Part shown: one piece after another, positions 1-8,571 of the stretch
Numbering within the stretch: position 1 is the stretch's first letter
How the letters are laid out: every line of letters begins with the position of its first letter
Assembly: GCF_002240355.1 (NCBI RefSeq)
Contig: NZ_CP016353.1
Location: 3,212,501-3,276,500, forward strand
Reading direction: 5' to 3'
DNA length: 64,000 nt
Source of the DNA: Prauserella marina
GTDB lineage: Bacteria; Actinomycetota; Actinomycetes; Mycobacteriales; Pseudonocardiaceae
Notes under the pieces: model-generated
What the model saw: only the letters and a program-made list of their open reading frames with translations
Told to the model about the DNA's origin: nothing
Databases searched by the model: none
Made by a program: the position numbers and the translations under genes

Positions 1-348
1 CCCAACGGGTTGTGCGAGATCCACCTGCACCATCTCGGCGGCGCGATGGCGAAGACACCGCCGGAGGCGACCGCGTTCGCGGTGCGCGATCACGACTACA
101 TCGTCAACGTCATCGCCCGCACGGCAACGGCGAGCGGCTACCGCGAGGCTGTCGACTGGGCGAAAGGCGTGACCTCGATGCTGGGTCCGGACGCGGCCAC
201 CTACGTCAACTTCACGGGTGAGGGCAGCGCGGACAGGGCGCGTGCGGCCTATCCAGGCGGGACCTATCGCAGGCTCGTCGAGGTGAAGGACCGCTACGAC
301 CCCACCAACCTGTTCAGCCTCAACCAGAACATCCAGCCGTCGCGGTGA
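1..348 (+). CDS. FAD-linked oxidoreductase, C-terminal end (berberine bridge enzyme type), partial
   Basis: The reading frame is open from the first base and stops at 346-348, so only the last 115 residues are present. The tail has the pattern of the BBE domain that closes the substrate site of FAD-linked oxidases: a YVNFTGEG segment, then an Ala-Tyr-Pro-Gly-Gly-Thr-Tyr segment, then RLVEVKDRYDPTNLF and a terminal NQNIQP. In this family the BBE segment follows an FAD-binding PCMH domain, which would lie before the window. Family members oxidise alcohols, sugars or alkaloid-like substrates using O2; the substrate here cannot be told. The next gene is convergent. Confidence 0.8.
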   Translation, partial: PNGLCEIHLHHLGGAMAKTPPEATAFAVRDHDYIVNVIARTATASGYREAVDWAKGVTSMLGPDAATYVNFTGEGSADRARAAYPGGTYRRLVEVKDRYDPTNLFSLNQNIQPSR

Positions 349-363
349 ACCAGGCGTGGCTGC

Positions 364-993
364 TCAGAGCCTGCGGGCTCTGGCCAGCCACGCGGCCATG
401 TCGGCGGTTGTGCCTTCGGCGAGGCCGAGCCGTCGCGCGTCCTGCTCGCCGACGACGACCCGGTACGTGCTCGGCCGCAGGTTTTCCAGTTCCCAGCCGT
501 CCGTGAACGCCTCGCGGATGACGCTGTCGCTGATCTGCGGCCCCAGCCCTGGTTCGGTGTCGGCCAGCGCGAGTACGTGCACGCGTGCTCCCGGAACGCA
601 CACCCCGTGCAGGCTGCCCGTGTAGGCGACGCGCTCGGCAGGCCCGAACACGTGGAACAGCGCGCTGTCCACGACCGTGTCGAATCTTGGCCCGCCGGTC
701 AGCCTCGTCGCGTCGGCGACGTCGAACCGCGCGGTGACCCCGCGCCGCGCGGCATTGGCGCGCGCCTTGTCGATGGCAGGGACCGAAAAATCCACGCCAA
801 CCACGTCGTAGCCGCGTTCGGCCAGGTAGATCGTGTGCTCGCCCATACCGCACCCGGCGTCGAGCACCGCGCCGTGGATCTCGCCCCGCCGTTCGAGTTC
901 CACGATCGCGGGCTGTGGCTCGTCGATGATCCACGGCGCGCCCGCCCCCTCGTAGGCATCGTCGAACGGGGAACGTGGTACCGAAGAATCCAT
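364..993 (-). CDS. class I SAM-dependent methyltransferase
   Basis: A 209-residue soluble protein. The SAM-binding glycine motif LDAGCGMGEHT is followed by the acidic end of strand beta2 (VVGVDFS) and a later FDTVVDSALFHVF segment in the motif II position. This is the Methyltransf_11/25-type fold, often called a thiopurine-methyltransferase-like or generic class I enzyme. I chose the ATG at 993 because GGGAG lies about eight bases upstream; an earlier in-frame ATG at 1023 adds ten basic residues without a better ribosome site. The gene is convergent with the flavoprotein fragment and divergent from the formate dehydrogenase operon. The substrate is unknown. Confidence 0.8.
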   Translation of the reverse strand: MDSSVPRSPFDDAYEGAGAPWIIDEPQPAIVELERRGEIHGAVLDAGCGMGEHTIYLAERGYDVVGVDFSVPAIDKARANAARRGVTARFDVADATRLTGGPRFDTVVDSALFHVFGPAERVAYTGSLHGVCVPGARVHVLALADTEPGLGPQISDSVIREAFTDGWELENLRPSTYRVVVGEQDARRLGLAEGTTADMAAWLARARRL

Positions 994-1165
994 GCCGTGG
1001 CTCCCTTTTCGCCGCTCGGCCACCTGAGGTCGAGGTTACCGGTGCGTGCCGTGATTCGCCCGCGCTTGTCGTGCCTGCTGAGACGGCTGTGGTGGAACGA
1101 GGGTTTGCCGGGCGGCGGCACCGGGTACGGCCAAGGAGGTCCATGTCGGTCGAGGGAGGTGCGGG

Positions 1166-1459
1166 TTGCCAAGCGCAGCGACCATCACGCGCCTGCTCGG
1201 CCAGGGGCTCGACTACGTCGCCGTCGCGAGACGCCTCGGCATTTCGCCCGGCACGGCCTACCTCATCCGCACCGGTGTACCGGCCGACGGTGGAGACACC
1301 GTCGCGGGCGCCCGGCGTGAATTGTTGCTGTCACACAGTCAGTCGCTGGTGCAGCCCAATTCGCACAACCCCACCGAACACGCCGAGGTGATGACGTGGC
1401 TGCGCCACAGGGCGCTTGGTGATCCGCAGATGCAGGCCGCCGCGTGGGAGACCCGCTGA
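1166..1459 (+). CDS. small helix-turn-helix protein leading the formate dehydrogenase operon
   Basis: A 97-residue protein with a TTG start at 1166, supported by a GGAGG six bases upstream. Residues about 18-36 (VAVARRLGISPGTAYLIRTG) form a clear helix-turn-helix of the kind that recognises DNA; the rest is hydrophilic, with a conserved-looking segment HNPTEHAEVMTWLRHRAL. It stops 39 bases before the GTG of the catalytic subunit and is in the same direction, so it is probably cotranscribed. It may regulate the operon or help in assembly; I cannot assign a family name. The close coupling to fdh is the main clue to its role. Confidence 0.7.
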   Translation: MPSAATITRLLGQGLDYVAVARRLGISPGTAYLIRTGVPADGGDTVAGARRELLLSHSQSLVQPNSHNPTEHAEVMTWLRHRALGDPQMQAAAWETR

Positions 1460-1498
1460 ACCGTCGTGGCACCGCCGCTACGGGTGAGGAGGTTGGCC

Positions 1499-4400
1499 GT
1501 GGGGTTTCGCGAGTGGATCGGCTCCTGGCCGGTGTACCGGCAGTTGAACGGAACGGACAGGGCGGGCAAGGCGGCCGCCGCGCGCTCGGCTGCCAGTCGC
1601 GCGCTTTCGGCGCGCACCCGCACGGCCGACAGAGTGGTGAAGTCGGTCTGCCCCTACTGCGCGGTGGGCTGCGCGCAGAACGTGTTCGTCAAGGACGACA
1701 AGGTGGTGCACGTCGAAGGCGACCCCGATTCGCCGGTCAGCAGGGGGCGGTTGTGCCCCAAGGGCGCGGCGACGCTACAGCTCACCACCGGCTCCGGACG
1801 GCGGACCGGAGTGCTCTACCGCGCGCCGAAAGCCACCGAATGGCGGGAAATCGACCTGGATACCGCCATGGCGATGGTGACCGACCGGATCATCGAAACC
1901 AGGCGGCGAACCTGGCAGGCCGAACTCGACGGCAGCCGTACGAACCGGACGATGGGCATCGCGAGCCTCGGCGGGGCGACCCTCGACAACGAGGAGAACT
2001 ACCTGATCAAAAAGCTGCTCACGGCGCTGGGCGTGGTGCAGGTGGAAAATCAGGCCAGGGTGTGCCACAGCTCGACGGTCATCGGGCTCGGCACCTCGTT
2101 CGGCAGGGGTGGCGCGACGACGTTCATGCAGGACCTCCAGCACTCGGATTGCATCGTCATCGAGGGCTCCAATTTCGCCGAATGTCATCCCGTCGGCTTC
2201 CAGTGGGTCATGGAGGCCAAGGCACGGGGCGCGAAGGTGATCCACGTCGATCCCCGCTTCACGAGGACGAGTGCCATGGCCGACCTGCACGTGCCGTTGC
2301 GGGCGGGTACCGACATCGCTTTCCTCGGCGGCATCATCAACCACGTACTCCAGACCGAATCCTATTTCCGGGACTACGTTCTCGACTACACCAACGCGGC
2401 GACGATCGTCGGCGAGGAATTCCAGGACACCGAGGATCTCGACGGCCTCTTCTCCGGTTTCGACGAGGACACCAGACACTACGCGTTCGACACCTGGTCC
2501 TACGAGGGAACGACCGTCGCGCCCGCTTCGGGGCAACGGGACCGGACTCCGGGGCGGCGCATCGACTCCGACTTCGCGGAGACCGGTGCCGGTGAGGGGC
2601 AGGGCTCGGGAGGTATCGCGCTGGGCGGGGAGAGCCCGCACCGCGACGAGACACTGACCCACCCTCGCTGTGTGCTGCAAATTCTCAAACGGCACTTCTC
2701 CCGCTATACCCCGGAAATGGTGCAGGACGTGTGCGGGATTCCCCGCGATACCTTCGAGGAGGTCTGCGCGGACCTCGTCGCGAACTCGGGGCCAGAGCGC
2801 ACCAGCGAGTTCGTGTACGCCGTCGGCTGGACCCAGCACACGACGGGCTCCCAGTTCATCAGGGCGGCCTCGGTGTTGCAGTTGCTGCTCGGCAACATCG
2901 GAAGGCCGGGCGGTGGCATCCAGGCGTTGCGAGGGCACGCCAGCATCCAGGGCTCCAGCGACATCCCGACTCTTTTCAACCTGCTGCCCGGTTACATTCC
3001 CATGCCATATGCCCATCACGGCCAGGATCTGCGCGAGTTCGTCGAGGCCGACGCCGCGAAAAAGGGGTTCTGGGCCGAGATGGAGTCCTATGTGGTCAGT
3101 TTGCTGAAGGCGTGGTGGGGCCCGGCGGCGACACCGGAGAACCAGTTCTGCTTCGACTATTTGCCACGGCTGACCGGAAGCCACGCGCACTACGACACCG
3201 TGCTCGAACAGATAGCCGGACGCTGCAAGGGCTACTTCCTCATGGGCGAGAATCCGGCTGTGGGCTCGGCCAACGCGAAGATGCAGCGGCTTGGCATGGC
3301 CAATCTCGAATGGCTCGTCGTGCGCGACTTCAACCTCACCGAAAGCGCGACCTGGTGGCGGGACGGTCCCGAGATCGAAACGGGAGAGCTGCGCACGGAG
3401 GACATCGACACCGAGGTCTTCTTCTTTCCAGCGGCCGCGCACACGGAGAAGGCGGGCAGCTTCACCAACACCAACCGCATGCTGCAATGGCATCACGAGG
3501 CGGTGGAGCCGAGTGGCGACTGTCGCAGCGACCTCTGGTTCATGTACCACCTTGGCCTGCGGATCCGTGATGAGCTCGCCGGTTCGACCGACGAGATCGA
3601 CCGGCCGGTCCAGCAACTCACCTGGGACTACCCGACGCAGGGGGCAAACAGGGAACCGGTCGCCGAGGCGGTGCTCGCCGAGATCAACGGCTGGAACCAC
3701 GACGGCGACCCGCTGTCGAGCTATACCCAGTTGCGGCCGGACGGCTCGACCGCCTGCGGCTGCTGGATCTACTGCGGCGTGTACGCCGAAGGCGTCAACC
3801 AGGCAGCCCGCCGCAAACCGGCGATGGAACAGGACTGGGTCGCGCGGGAATGGGCCTGGGCATGGCCCGCGAACCGGCGCATCCTCTACAACAGAGCGTC
3901 GGCGAGACCCGATGGAACACCGTGGAGCGAGCGCAAGAAGCTCGTGTGGTGGGACGCCGAGGCAAGCTGCTGGACCGGATACGACACCCCGGATTTCGAG
4001 GCGGACAAATCGCCGGACTACCGTCCTGGACCGGACGCGACCGGAGTGGCCGCACTGTCCGGAGTGGACCCGTTCATCATGCAGGCCGACGGGAAGGGCT
4101 GGTTGTTCGTACCGGCTGGTATCGCGGACGGCCCGCTTCCCGCGCACTACGAGCCGCAGGACTCGCCGTTTCCCAACGTTCTCTACCGGCAGCAGCGCAA
4201 CCCGGCGAGGCTCGTGTACCCGCACGAGCACAACCGGTACCAGCCCACGGGCACGACCAACGGTAGTCAGGTCTATCCGTTCGTCGTCACCACCTACCGG
4301 CTCACCGAGCACTTCACGGCCGGCGGCATGTCGCGCTGGACGCCCTACCTCGCCGAACTGCAACCGGAGGCGTTCTGCGAGGTGTCCCCTGAACTGGCGG

Positions 4401-4750
4401 CGACCCAGGGACTGCGCAACGGCGAATGGGCCACCATCATCACGCCGCGCAACGCCATCGAGGCACGAGTGCTGGTGACCGACCGGATGACGCCGCTGCG
4501 CGTGCACGGAAGGATCGTCGAGCAGATCGGGCTGCCCTATCACTGGGGCCCCAACGGGCTGAGCACCGGCGACGCGGCCAACGAGCTGTCCTCGATCGCG
4601 CTCGACCCCAGCGCCCACATCCAGGAGGTCAAGGCGTTCGGCGCCGACATCCGGCCAGGGCGAAGGCCCCGGGGCCCCGCACTGCCCGAACTCGTGCGCT
4701 CATACCAGCTTCTCGCGGGGATCACGAGCGAAACCGGGACGGAGGTCTGA
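1499..4750 (+). CDS. fdh: formate dehydrogenase, molybdenum/tungsten bis-MGD catalytic subunit (FdnG/FdoG-like, Cys form)
   Basis: A 1083-residue molybdopterin oxidoreductase that would oxidise formate to CO2. Cys51, Cys54, Cys58 and Cys86 (VCPYCAVGC and LCPKG) bind the N-terminal 4Fe-4S cluster. The metal ligand position, selenocysteine in E. coli FdnG, is Cys189 in QARVCHSST (codon TGC at 2063-2065), followed by the expected His. Later segments NFAECHPVGF and ENPAVGSANA fit the cofactor domains, and the C-terminal molydopterin-dinucleotide domain includes LPYHWGPNGLS. I chose GTG 1499 because GAGGAGG ends six bases before it; GTG 1466 upstream lacks a ribosome site. No Tat signal is visible at this start, so the enzyme probably faces the cytoplasm. 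The iron-sulfur subunit starts five bases after the stop. Confidence 0.93.
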   Translation: MGFREWIGSWPVYRQLNGTDRAGKAAAARSAASRALSARTRTADRVVKSVCPYCAVGCAQNVFVKDDKVVHVEGDPDSPVSRGRLCPKGAATLQLTTGSGRRTGVLYRAPKATEWREIDLDTAMAMVTDRIIETRRRTWQAELDGSRTNRTMGIASLGGATLDNEENYLIKKLLTALGVVQVENQARVCHSSTVIGLGTSFGRGGATTFMQDLQHSDCIVIEGSNFAECHPVGFQWVMEAKARGAKVIHVDPRFTRTSAMADLHVPLRAGTDIAFLGGIINHVLQTESYFRDYVLDYTNAATIVGEEFQDTEDLDGLFSGFDEDTRHYAFDTWSYEGTTVAPASGQRDRTPGRRIDSDFAETGAGEGQGSGGIALGGESPHRDETLTHPRCVLQILKRHFSRYTPEMVQDVCGIPRDTFEEVCADLVANSGPERTSEFVYAVGWTQHTTGSQFIRAASVLQLLLGNIGRPGGGIQALRGHASIQGSSDIPTLFNLLPGYIPMPYAHHGQDLREFVEADAAKKGFWAEMESYVVSLLKAWWGPAATPENQFCFDYLPRLTGSHAHYDTVLEQIAGRCKGYFLMGENPAVGSANAKMQRLGMANLEWLVVRDFNLTESATWWRDGPEIETGELRTEDIDTEVFFFPAAAHTEKAGSFTNTNRMLQWHHEAVEPSGDCRSDLWFMYHLGLRIRDELAGSTDEIDRPVQQLTWDYPTQGANREPVAEAVLAEINGWNHDGDPLSSYTQLRPDGSTACGCWIYCGVYAEGVNQAARRKPAMEQDWVAREWAWAWPANRRILYNRASARPDGTPWSERKKLVWWDAEASCWTGYDTPDFEADKSPDYRPGPDATGVAALSGVDPFIMQADGKGWLFVPAGIADGPLPAHYEPQDSPFPNVLYRQQRNPARLVYPHEHNRYQPTGTTNGSQVYPFVVTTYRLTEHFTAGGMSRWTPYLAELQPEAFCEVSPELAATQGLRNGEWATIITPRNAIEARVLVTDRMTPLRVHGRIVEQIGLPYHWGPNGLSTGDAANELSSIALDPSAHIQEVKAFGADIRPGRRPRGPALPELVRSYQLLAGITSETGTEV

Positions 4751-4755
4751 CCGGC

Positions 4756-5697
4756 ATGACATCCCATCTGCGCGATCTGCTCACCAGCGACGACCCTCCG
4801 CACGACGGTGGCTACGAGGATCCGCCGCCACGATACGGCTTTTTCACCGACACCAGCGTGTGCATCGGTTGCAAGGCGTGTGAGGTCGCCTGCAAGGAAT
4901 GGAACGGAATCCCCGACGACGGGCTGACCTTCACCGGTATGTCCTACGACAACACCGAGGGCCTCGGCGCCGACACCTGGCGGCACGTCGCGTTCATCGA
5001 GCAACGCAAGCCGCTCGGCTCCCAGCAGAACACGGCCGCCTCGGCCGGGACCGTCGACTTGGGACTGCCCGCGATGACCAAACCGGGCGAGGAGACGGGG
5101 GAGGAGCAACGGTCGGAGTTTCGCTGGCTCATGTCCTCGGACGTGTGCAAGCACTGCACCCACGCCGCCTGTCTCGACGTGTGCCCGACCGGCGCGCTGT
5201 TCCGCACGGAATTCGGGACGGTCGTGGTGCAGGAAGACATCTGCAATGGCTGCGGGTACTGCGTTCCCGCGTGTCCCTACGGTGTCATCGACCAGCGTGC
5301 CGACGACGGGCGAGTGTGGAAGTGCACGCTGTGCTACGACCGGCTCGGTGCGGGACAGGAACCGGCGTGCGCCAAGTCCTGTCCCACCGACTCCATCCAG
5401 TTCGGCGAACTCGACGAACTCCGTACTCGCGCGGATGCCCGCGTCCGGCAGTTGCACGACGCCGGGATCACCGACGCGCGGTTGTACGGCCACGATCCCG
5501 GTGATGGCGTCGGCGGAACCGGCGCGTTCTTCCTGTTGCTGGACGAACCCGAGGCATACGGGCTGCCACCCGATCCCGTCGTCACCACGCGCGACCTGCC
5601 CGACATGTGGAAGCGCGCGGGGCTCGCGGCCGCGACCCTGCTGGCGGGGCTCGCCGCGGCGTTCGTCAGGAAACCGTTCTCCTGGAGGAAACGATGA
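4756..5697 (+). CDS. formate dehydrogenase iron-sulfur (beta) subunit
   Basis: A 313-residue electron-transfer subunit with four ferredoxin-type cysteine groups: CIGCKACEVAC, CKHCTHAACLDVC, CNGCGYCVPAC and CTLCYDRLG...CAKSC. These hold four 4Fe-4S clusters passing electrons from the catalytic subunit to the membrane subunit. A hydrophobic helix near the end (AGLAAATLLAGLAAAFV) is the membrane anchor known from FdnH/HybA-type subunits. The ATG at 4756 follows GGAGG by ten bases. Its TGA overlaps the ATG of the next gene (ATGA), which indicates translational coupling. Confidence 0.93.
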   Translation: MTSHLRDLLTSDDPPHDGGYEDPPPRYGFFTDTSVCIGCKACEVACKEWNGIPDDGLTFTGMSYDNTEGLGADTWRHVAFIEQRKPLGSQQNTAASAGTVDLGLPAMTKPGEETGEEQRSEFRWLMSSDVCKHCTHAACLDVCPTGALFRTEFGTVVVQEDICNGCGYCVPACPYGVIDQRADDGRVWKCTLCYDRLGAGQEPACAKSCPTDSIQFGELDELRTRADARVRQLHDAGITDARLYGHDPGDGVGGTGAFFLLLDEPEAYGLPPDPVVTTRDLPDMWKRAGLAAATLLAGLAAAFVRKPFSWRKR

Positions 5698-6701
5698 CCG
5701 GCATCGACCCGCGCGCGGCCGACGCGACCGCGCCGCCCGAGCGAGAGGCCATGACGGGAGCACGTGGACGACGGCGGCGCAAGGCAGAGCAGGCGATGGT
5801 CCCCGACGCGAAATTCGGTTCGTACTACGGGAAACCCGTACTGAACAAGCCGACGTGGGCCGCGGCCGACATCGCGAGCTACCTGTTTCTCGGCGGTCTC
5901 GCCGGAGCCTCCTCGGTCATGGCAGCCGGTGCCGACCTCACCGGGAGGCGGGCGCTGGCTCGCGGGTGCAAGGCGGGCGCACTCGTTGCCGTGTCCGGTT
6001 CGCTGTACGCGCTGATCCACGACCTCGGCAGGCCCATGCGGTTCGTCAACATGCTGCGCACCGTGAAACCCAGTTCACCGATGAGCGTGGGGTCGTGGAT
6101 TCTCGCCGGGTACGGTCCGCAAGCCGGAATCGCCGCGCTGACGGAGGTCACCGGTCTGCTGCCGGGGATCGGCAGGGCCGCGACCATCGGAGCCGGGATG
6201 TTCGGGCCCGCGGTCGCGGCCTACACGGCGCCGCTGATGGCCGACACCGCCGTGCCAACGTGGCACGACGGTTATCGGGAACTGCCGTTCGTGTTCGCCG
6301 GTTCGGCCGCGAGCGCGGCTGGCGGCTGGGGATTGCTGATCGCGCCGCCGGGTGAGGCGGCCCCTGCCCGCAAGGCCACCATCGTGGGTGGTGCGCTCGA
6401 ACTCGGCGCGACGAGCCTGATGGAGCGGCGAATGGGGTTGTCGGCTGAGCCGTTGCGTCAGGGCACAGCGGGCAAGCTGATGCGCGCGGCCAAAGGGCTG
6501 ACCGTCGCCGGCGCGGTGGTGGGCGGTGTGCTCGGCAGGAAGTCGAGGGCCGTCGCGGCCGTGGGCGGGCTCGCGTCGCTGGCCGGTGCTGCGTGCACGC
6601 GGTTCGGCTTCTTCCACGCCGGTGTGGCTTCCGCCGAGGACCCGAAATACACGGTACGTCCCCAGCGCGAACGTCTTGAACGTGAGCGCGACCCCGCTTG
6701 A
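5694..6701 (+). CDS. NrfD/PsrC-like membrane subunit of the formate dehydrogenase
   Basis: A 335-residue polytopic protein. After a basic hydrophilic N-terminus, several hydrophobic helices start with ADIASYLFLGGLAGASSVMA, the usual opening of NrfD/polysulfide reductase membrane subunits, followed by the loop HDLGRPMRFVNMLRTVKPSSPMS typical of the family. Such subunits anchor the complex and pass electrons to menaquinone without heme, in contrast to the cytochrome b subunit of E. coli Fdn. The ATG at 5694 overlaps the beta-subunit stop and has GGAGG five bases upstream. It is the last gene of the operon; a 34-base intergenic repeat follows 11 bases after the stop. Confidence 0.85.
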   Translation: MTGIDPRAADATAPPEREAMTGARGRRRRKAEQAMVPDAKFGSYYGKPVLNKPTWAAADIASYLFLGGLAGASSVMAAGADLTGRRALARGCKAGALVAVSGSLYALIHDLGRPMRFVNMLRTVKPSSPMSVGSWILAGYGPQAGIAALTEVTGLLPGIGRAATIGAGMFGPAVAAYTAPLMADTAVPTWHDGYRELPFVFAGSAASAAGGWGLLIAPPGEAAPARKATIVGGALELGATSLMERRMGLSAEPLRQGTAGKLMRAAKGLTVAGAVVGGVLGRKSRAVAAVGGLASLAGAACTRFGFFHAGVASAEDPKYTVRPQRERLERERDPA

Positions 6702-6712
6702 CACCGACCCGT

Positions 6713-6746
6713 CGCGAGTCCCCCGTCCAGGACGCCGAGATCCGCG
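6713..6746 (+). repeat. 34-base intergenic repeat, copy A
   Basis: The element begins CGCGAGTCCCCCG and ends GAGATCCGCG. It differs from copy C (51987-52020) at two positions and from the inverted copy B (7609-7642) at three. It lies just after the formate dehydrogenase operon. It contains a small GTCC-A-GGAC dyad and CGCG at both ends. Function unknown. Confidence 0.75.
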
Positions 6747-6897
6747 TTCGGGCGGGTGAGACGCGCGCTCACCTGTCGCATGTCGCGATCGGGTCGGCGG
6801 AAGAGACGGCGCGGTGTACGCGAACCTCGGGTCACCGGAAGCGGGCCGCGCAGCGGGAATGCACGCCACCCTCGGTGGCATGGTCACCGAATTCGCG

Positions 6898-6926
6898 TTG
6901 CCTCGCTCCGGTGCCCGGCCTACGGT
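6898..6926 (+). promoter_or_regulatory. promoter of a leaderless gene
   Basis: TTGCCT at 6898-6903 and TACGGT at 6921-6926 are 17 bases apart, close to the primary-sigma consensus. The -10 box ends six bases before the GTG at 6933, so transcription should start at or next to the start codon and give a leaderless mRNA. No ribosome site is present. Confidence 0.65.
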
Positions 6927-6932
6927 TCCCGC

Positions 6933-7586
6933 GTGGATCTCTTCTCCCGTTCGTGGAACGCCTTGCGCGCGGCAGTGGACGAGCTGTCCGGCGAGGACTG
7001 GAAACGCCCGTCTGGCTGTGCGGGCTGGCTCGTCCGAGACCTGGTGTGTCACCTGGTCATCGACGCCCAGGACGTGTTGATCACGCTGGTCACTCCCGTC
7101 GATGCCGAGCCGACCGCCGACGCGGCCGGCTACTGGAAACTCGTCGACCCTCCCACTGGTGACGATCCGCTCGACGCGCTGATCCCGAGGCTGGCCGCGG
7201 CCTACGGTGACCCGGAGTTGCTCCGGTTCCACCTCGACGACGTCGGGTCCGCCGCAGGCCGCGCCGCCGTGCTCGCGGACCGCTCCGCCACCGTCGGTAC
7301 GCGGGACATGGTGCTGACGGCGGGCGATTACCTGACCGCCTACGTTCTGGAGTGGACGCTGCACCACCTCGACCTGATCGCCCACCTGTCGCCGGTCGCA
7401 GGGCCACCGGAGGAGACGCTGGCCGCGGCTCGCTCCACGCTGGAGAGGATCGTCGGCTCGGCGCTTCCCTTGTCGTTGTCCGACAAGGACGCGCTGCTGG
7501 TCTTGACGGGCCGCCGTTCGGCCACCGGCGAGGAAATGGCCGCGCTGGGAGACCTCGCTGCACGGTTGCCATTGGCACTCGGCTGA
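6933..7586 (+). CDS. maleylpyruvate isomerase / DinB-like (mycothiol-dependent enzyme fold) protein
   Basis: A 217-residue protein with the N-terminal helical bundle of the MDMPI/DinB superfamily: WNALRAAVDELSGEDWKRPSGC then GWLVRDLVCHLVID, where the His is the usual first metal ligand, and a later YVLEWTLHHLDLIAHL segment that supplies more His ligands. Proteins of this group in actinobacteria bind a metal and often use mycothiol as a thiol cofactor. The GTG at 6933 is chosen from the promoter position; the open frame upstream has no coding character. It is monocistronic and convergent with the VKOR gene. The specific reaction is unknown. Confidence 0.7.
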   Translation: MDLFSRSWNALRAAVDELSGEDWKRPSGCAGWLVRDLVCHLVIDAQDVLITLVTPVDAEPTADAAGYWKLVDPPTGDDPLDALIPRLAAAYGDPELLRFHLDDVGSAAGRAAVLADRSATVGTRDMVLTAGDYLTAYVLEWTLHHLDLIAHLSPVAGPPEETLAAARSTLERIVGSALPLSLSDKDALLVLTGRRSATGEEMAALGDLAARLPLALG

Positions 7587-7608
7587 CCGGACTGGCCGGT
7601 TCGGCCGA

Positions 7609-7642
7609 CGCGGATCTCGCCGTTCTGGACGGGGGACACGCG
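7609..7642 (-). repeat. 34-base intergenic repeat, copy B (inverted)
   Basis: This is the reverse complement of the element at 6713-6746 with three differences, lying between the convergent genes ending at 7586 and 7661. Just before it, GGCCG-GTT-CGGCC could fold as a short hairpin. Confidence 0.75.
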
Positions 7643-7660
7643 CGGCCGGCGGGTCGGGCC

Positions 7661-8287
7661 TCAGGTGACCAGGCTCGTCCAATAGGACCAGAACCGTTGC
7701 CCGATGAGGACGACGACGATGAGCATCCAGAACAGCAGCGGGGCGAGGTGATGGCGGCCGAGGGCTGATGCGGCTCCGTCGCCGAACCGCAGATTGCCCG
7801 CGACCACGTTGTGAACCGTGGTGTACCAGAAGATCGGGATCATGACCGCCCAGACGATCATGCAGTACGGGCACAGTGCTCCGATGTCGTAGAGGCTCTG
7901 CGCGATCAGCCAGTGGATGAACCCGACCCCGAACAGCGTGCCGACCTGAAGCCCCAGCCAGAACCAGCGCGGCAACCTGGCACCGGCGAGCAGCGCGACA
8001 CCGATGGTCGTGACGACCGGGAACGCGCCGACCCCGATGACCGGGTTGGGGAACCCGAACGCCGCGGCCTGCGCGCTTTGCATGACCGATCCGCACGACA
8101 GCGTGGCGTCGATGGAGCACGACGGCTGATAGAAGGGGTTCTCCAGCAGCGCGATGCGTTCGAGGAGCAGGACGAACGACGCGGCGAAGCCGACGAGCCC
8201 GCCGACGGCCAGCACCCACGCCGTGATCAGCCGGACGCGTACTCCGGTGTCCTCGGCAACCGCGTCGTCCGCTGCGGTCGGGGCCAT
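7661..8287 (-). CDS. vitamin K epoxide reductase family protein (VKOR)
   Basis: A 208-residue membrane protein with about five hydrophobic helices. Two cysteine pairs define the family: CSIDATLSCGSVM in the loop after the first helix and the active-site CPYC in ALCPYCMIVW. Bacterial VKOR takes electrons from a DsbA-like oxidase and passes them to quinone, so it supports disulfide-bond formation in exported proteins, the role DsbB has in E. coli. A Ser follows the loop cysteines in the Gly-Ser-Val context seen in homologs. The start ATG at 8287 follows an AGAGG-type site. The 284 bases upstream (8288-8571) hold no gene I can support. Confidence 0.9.
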   Translation of the reverse strand: MAPTAADDAVAEDTGVRVRLITAWVLAVGGLVGFAASFVLLLERIALLENPFYQPSCSIDATLSCGSVMQSAQAAAFGFPNPVIGVGAFPVVTTIGVALLAGARLPRWFWLGLQVGTLFGVGFIHWLIAQSLYDIGALCPYCMIVWAVMIPIFWYTTVHNVVAGNLRFGDGAASALGRHHLAPLLFWMLIVVVLIGQRFWSYWTSLVT

Positions 8288-8571
8288 GTTCGGTGATCCT
8301 CTCGTTCTGGCACACCGGCAAACAGGCCAGACCTCGCCGTCACTCCGCCGTCCCAGTGAATTCCGTCGCTTTCACGGTACGCCGCGAGTTCCCCTTGCCC
8401 TGATCGGGGGACGACGCCCCTCATTGCTCATGGCAGGTCTACGACCACTCGCCTGCGGGCTCAAGACCCGTGGTTACGCGGAGACCGAGGCCGCGTTGCG
8501 GGCGATGGTGGCTGCGGCGGCAGCCGTCCGCGAGGGCTGAGTGGTGTGCCGGCCCGCGTGCCGCAGGGTGC

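Noticed and set aside
2063-2065. Possible selenocysteine codon in the formate dehydrogenase
   Set aside because: The codon is TGC, an ordinary Cys. The frame runs through without an internal stop.
1775-4618. A 947-codon open frame antisense to the formate dehydrogenase gene
   Set aside because: Its product has no recognisable domain. Long antisense frames are common in very GC-rich DNA, and the plus-strand protein is clearly real.
6075-8321. A 748-codon minus-strand frame crossing several genes
   Set aside because: It overlaps well-supported genes on both strands and yields a low-complexity Arg/Pro-rich product.
8400-8540. A short frame and a GGGCTCAAGACCCG stretch resembling a tRNA anticodon arm
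   Set aside because: No acceptor stem, T-loop or D-loop could be placed, and the short peptide has no ribosome site or family.
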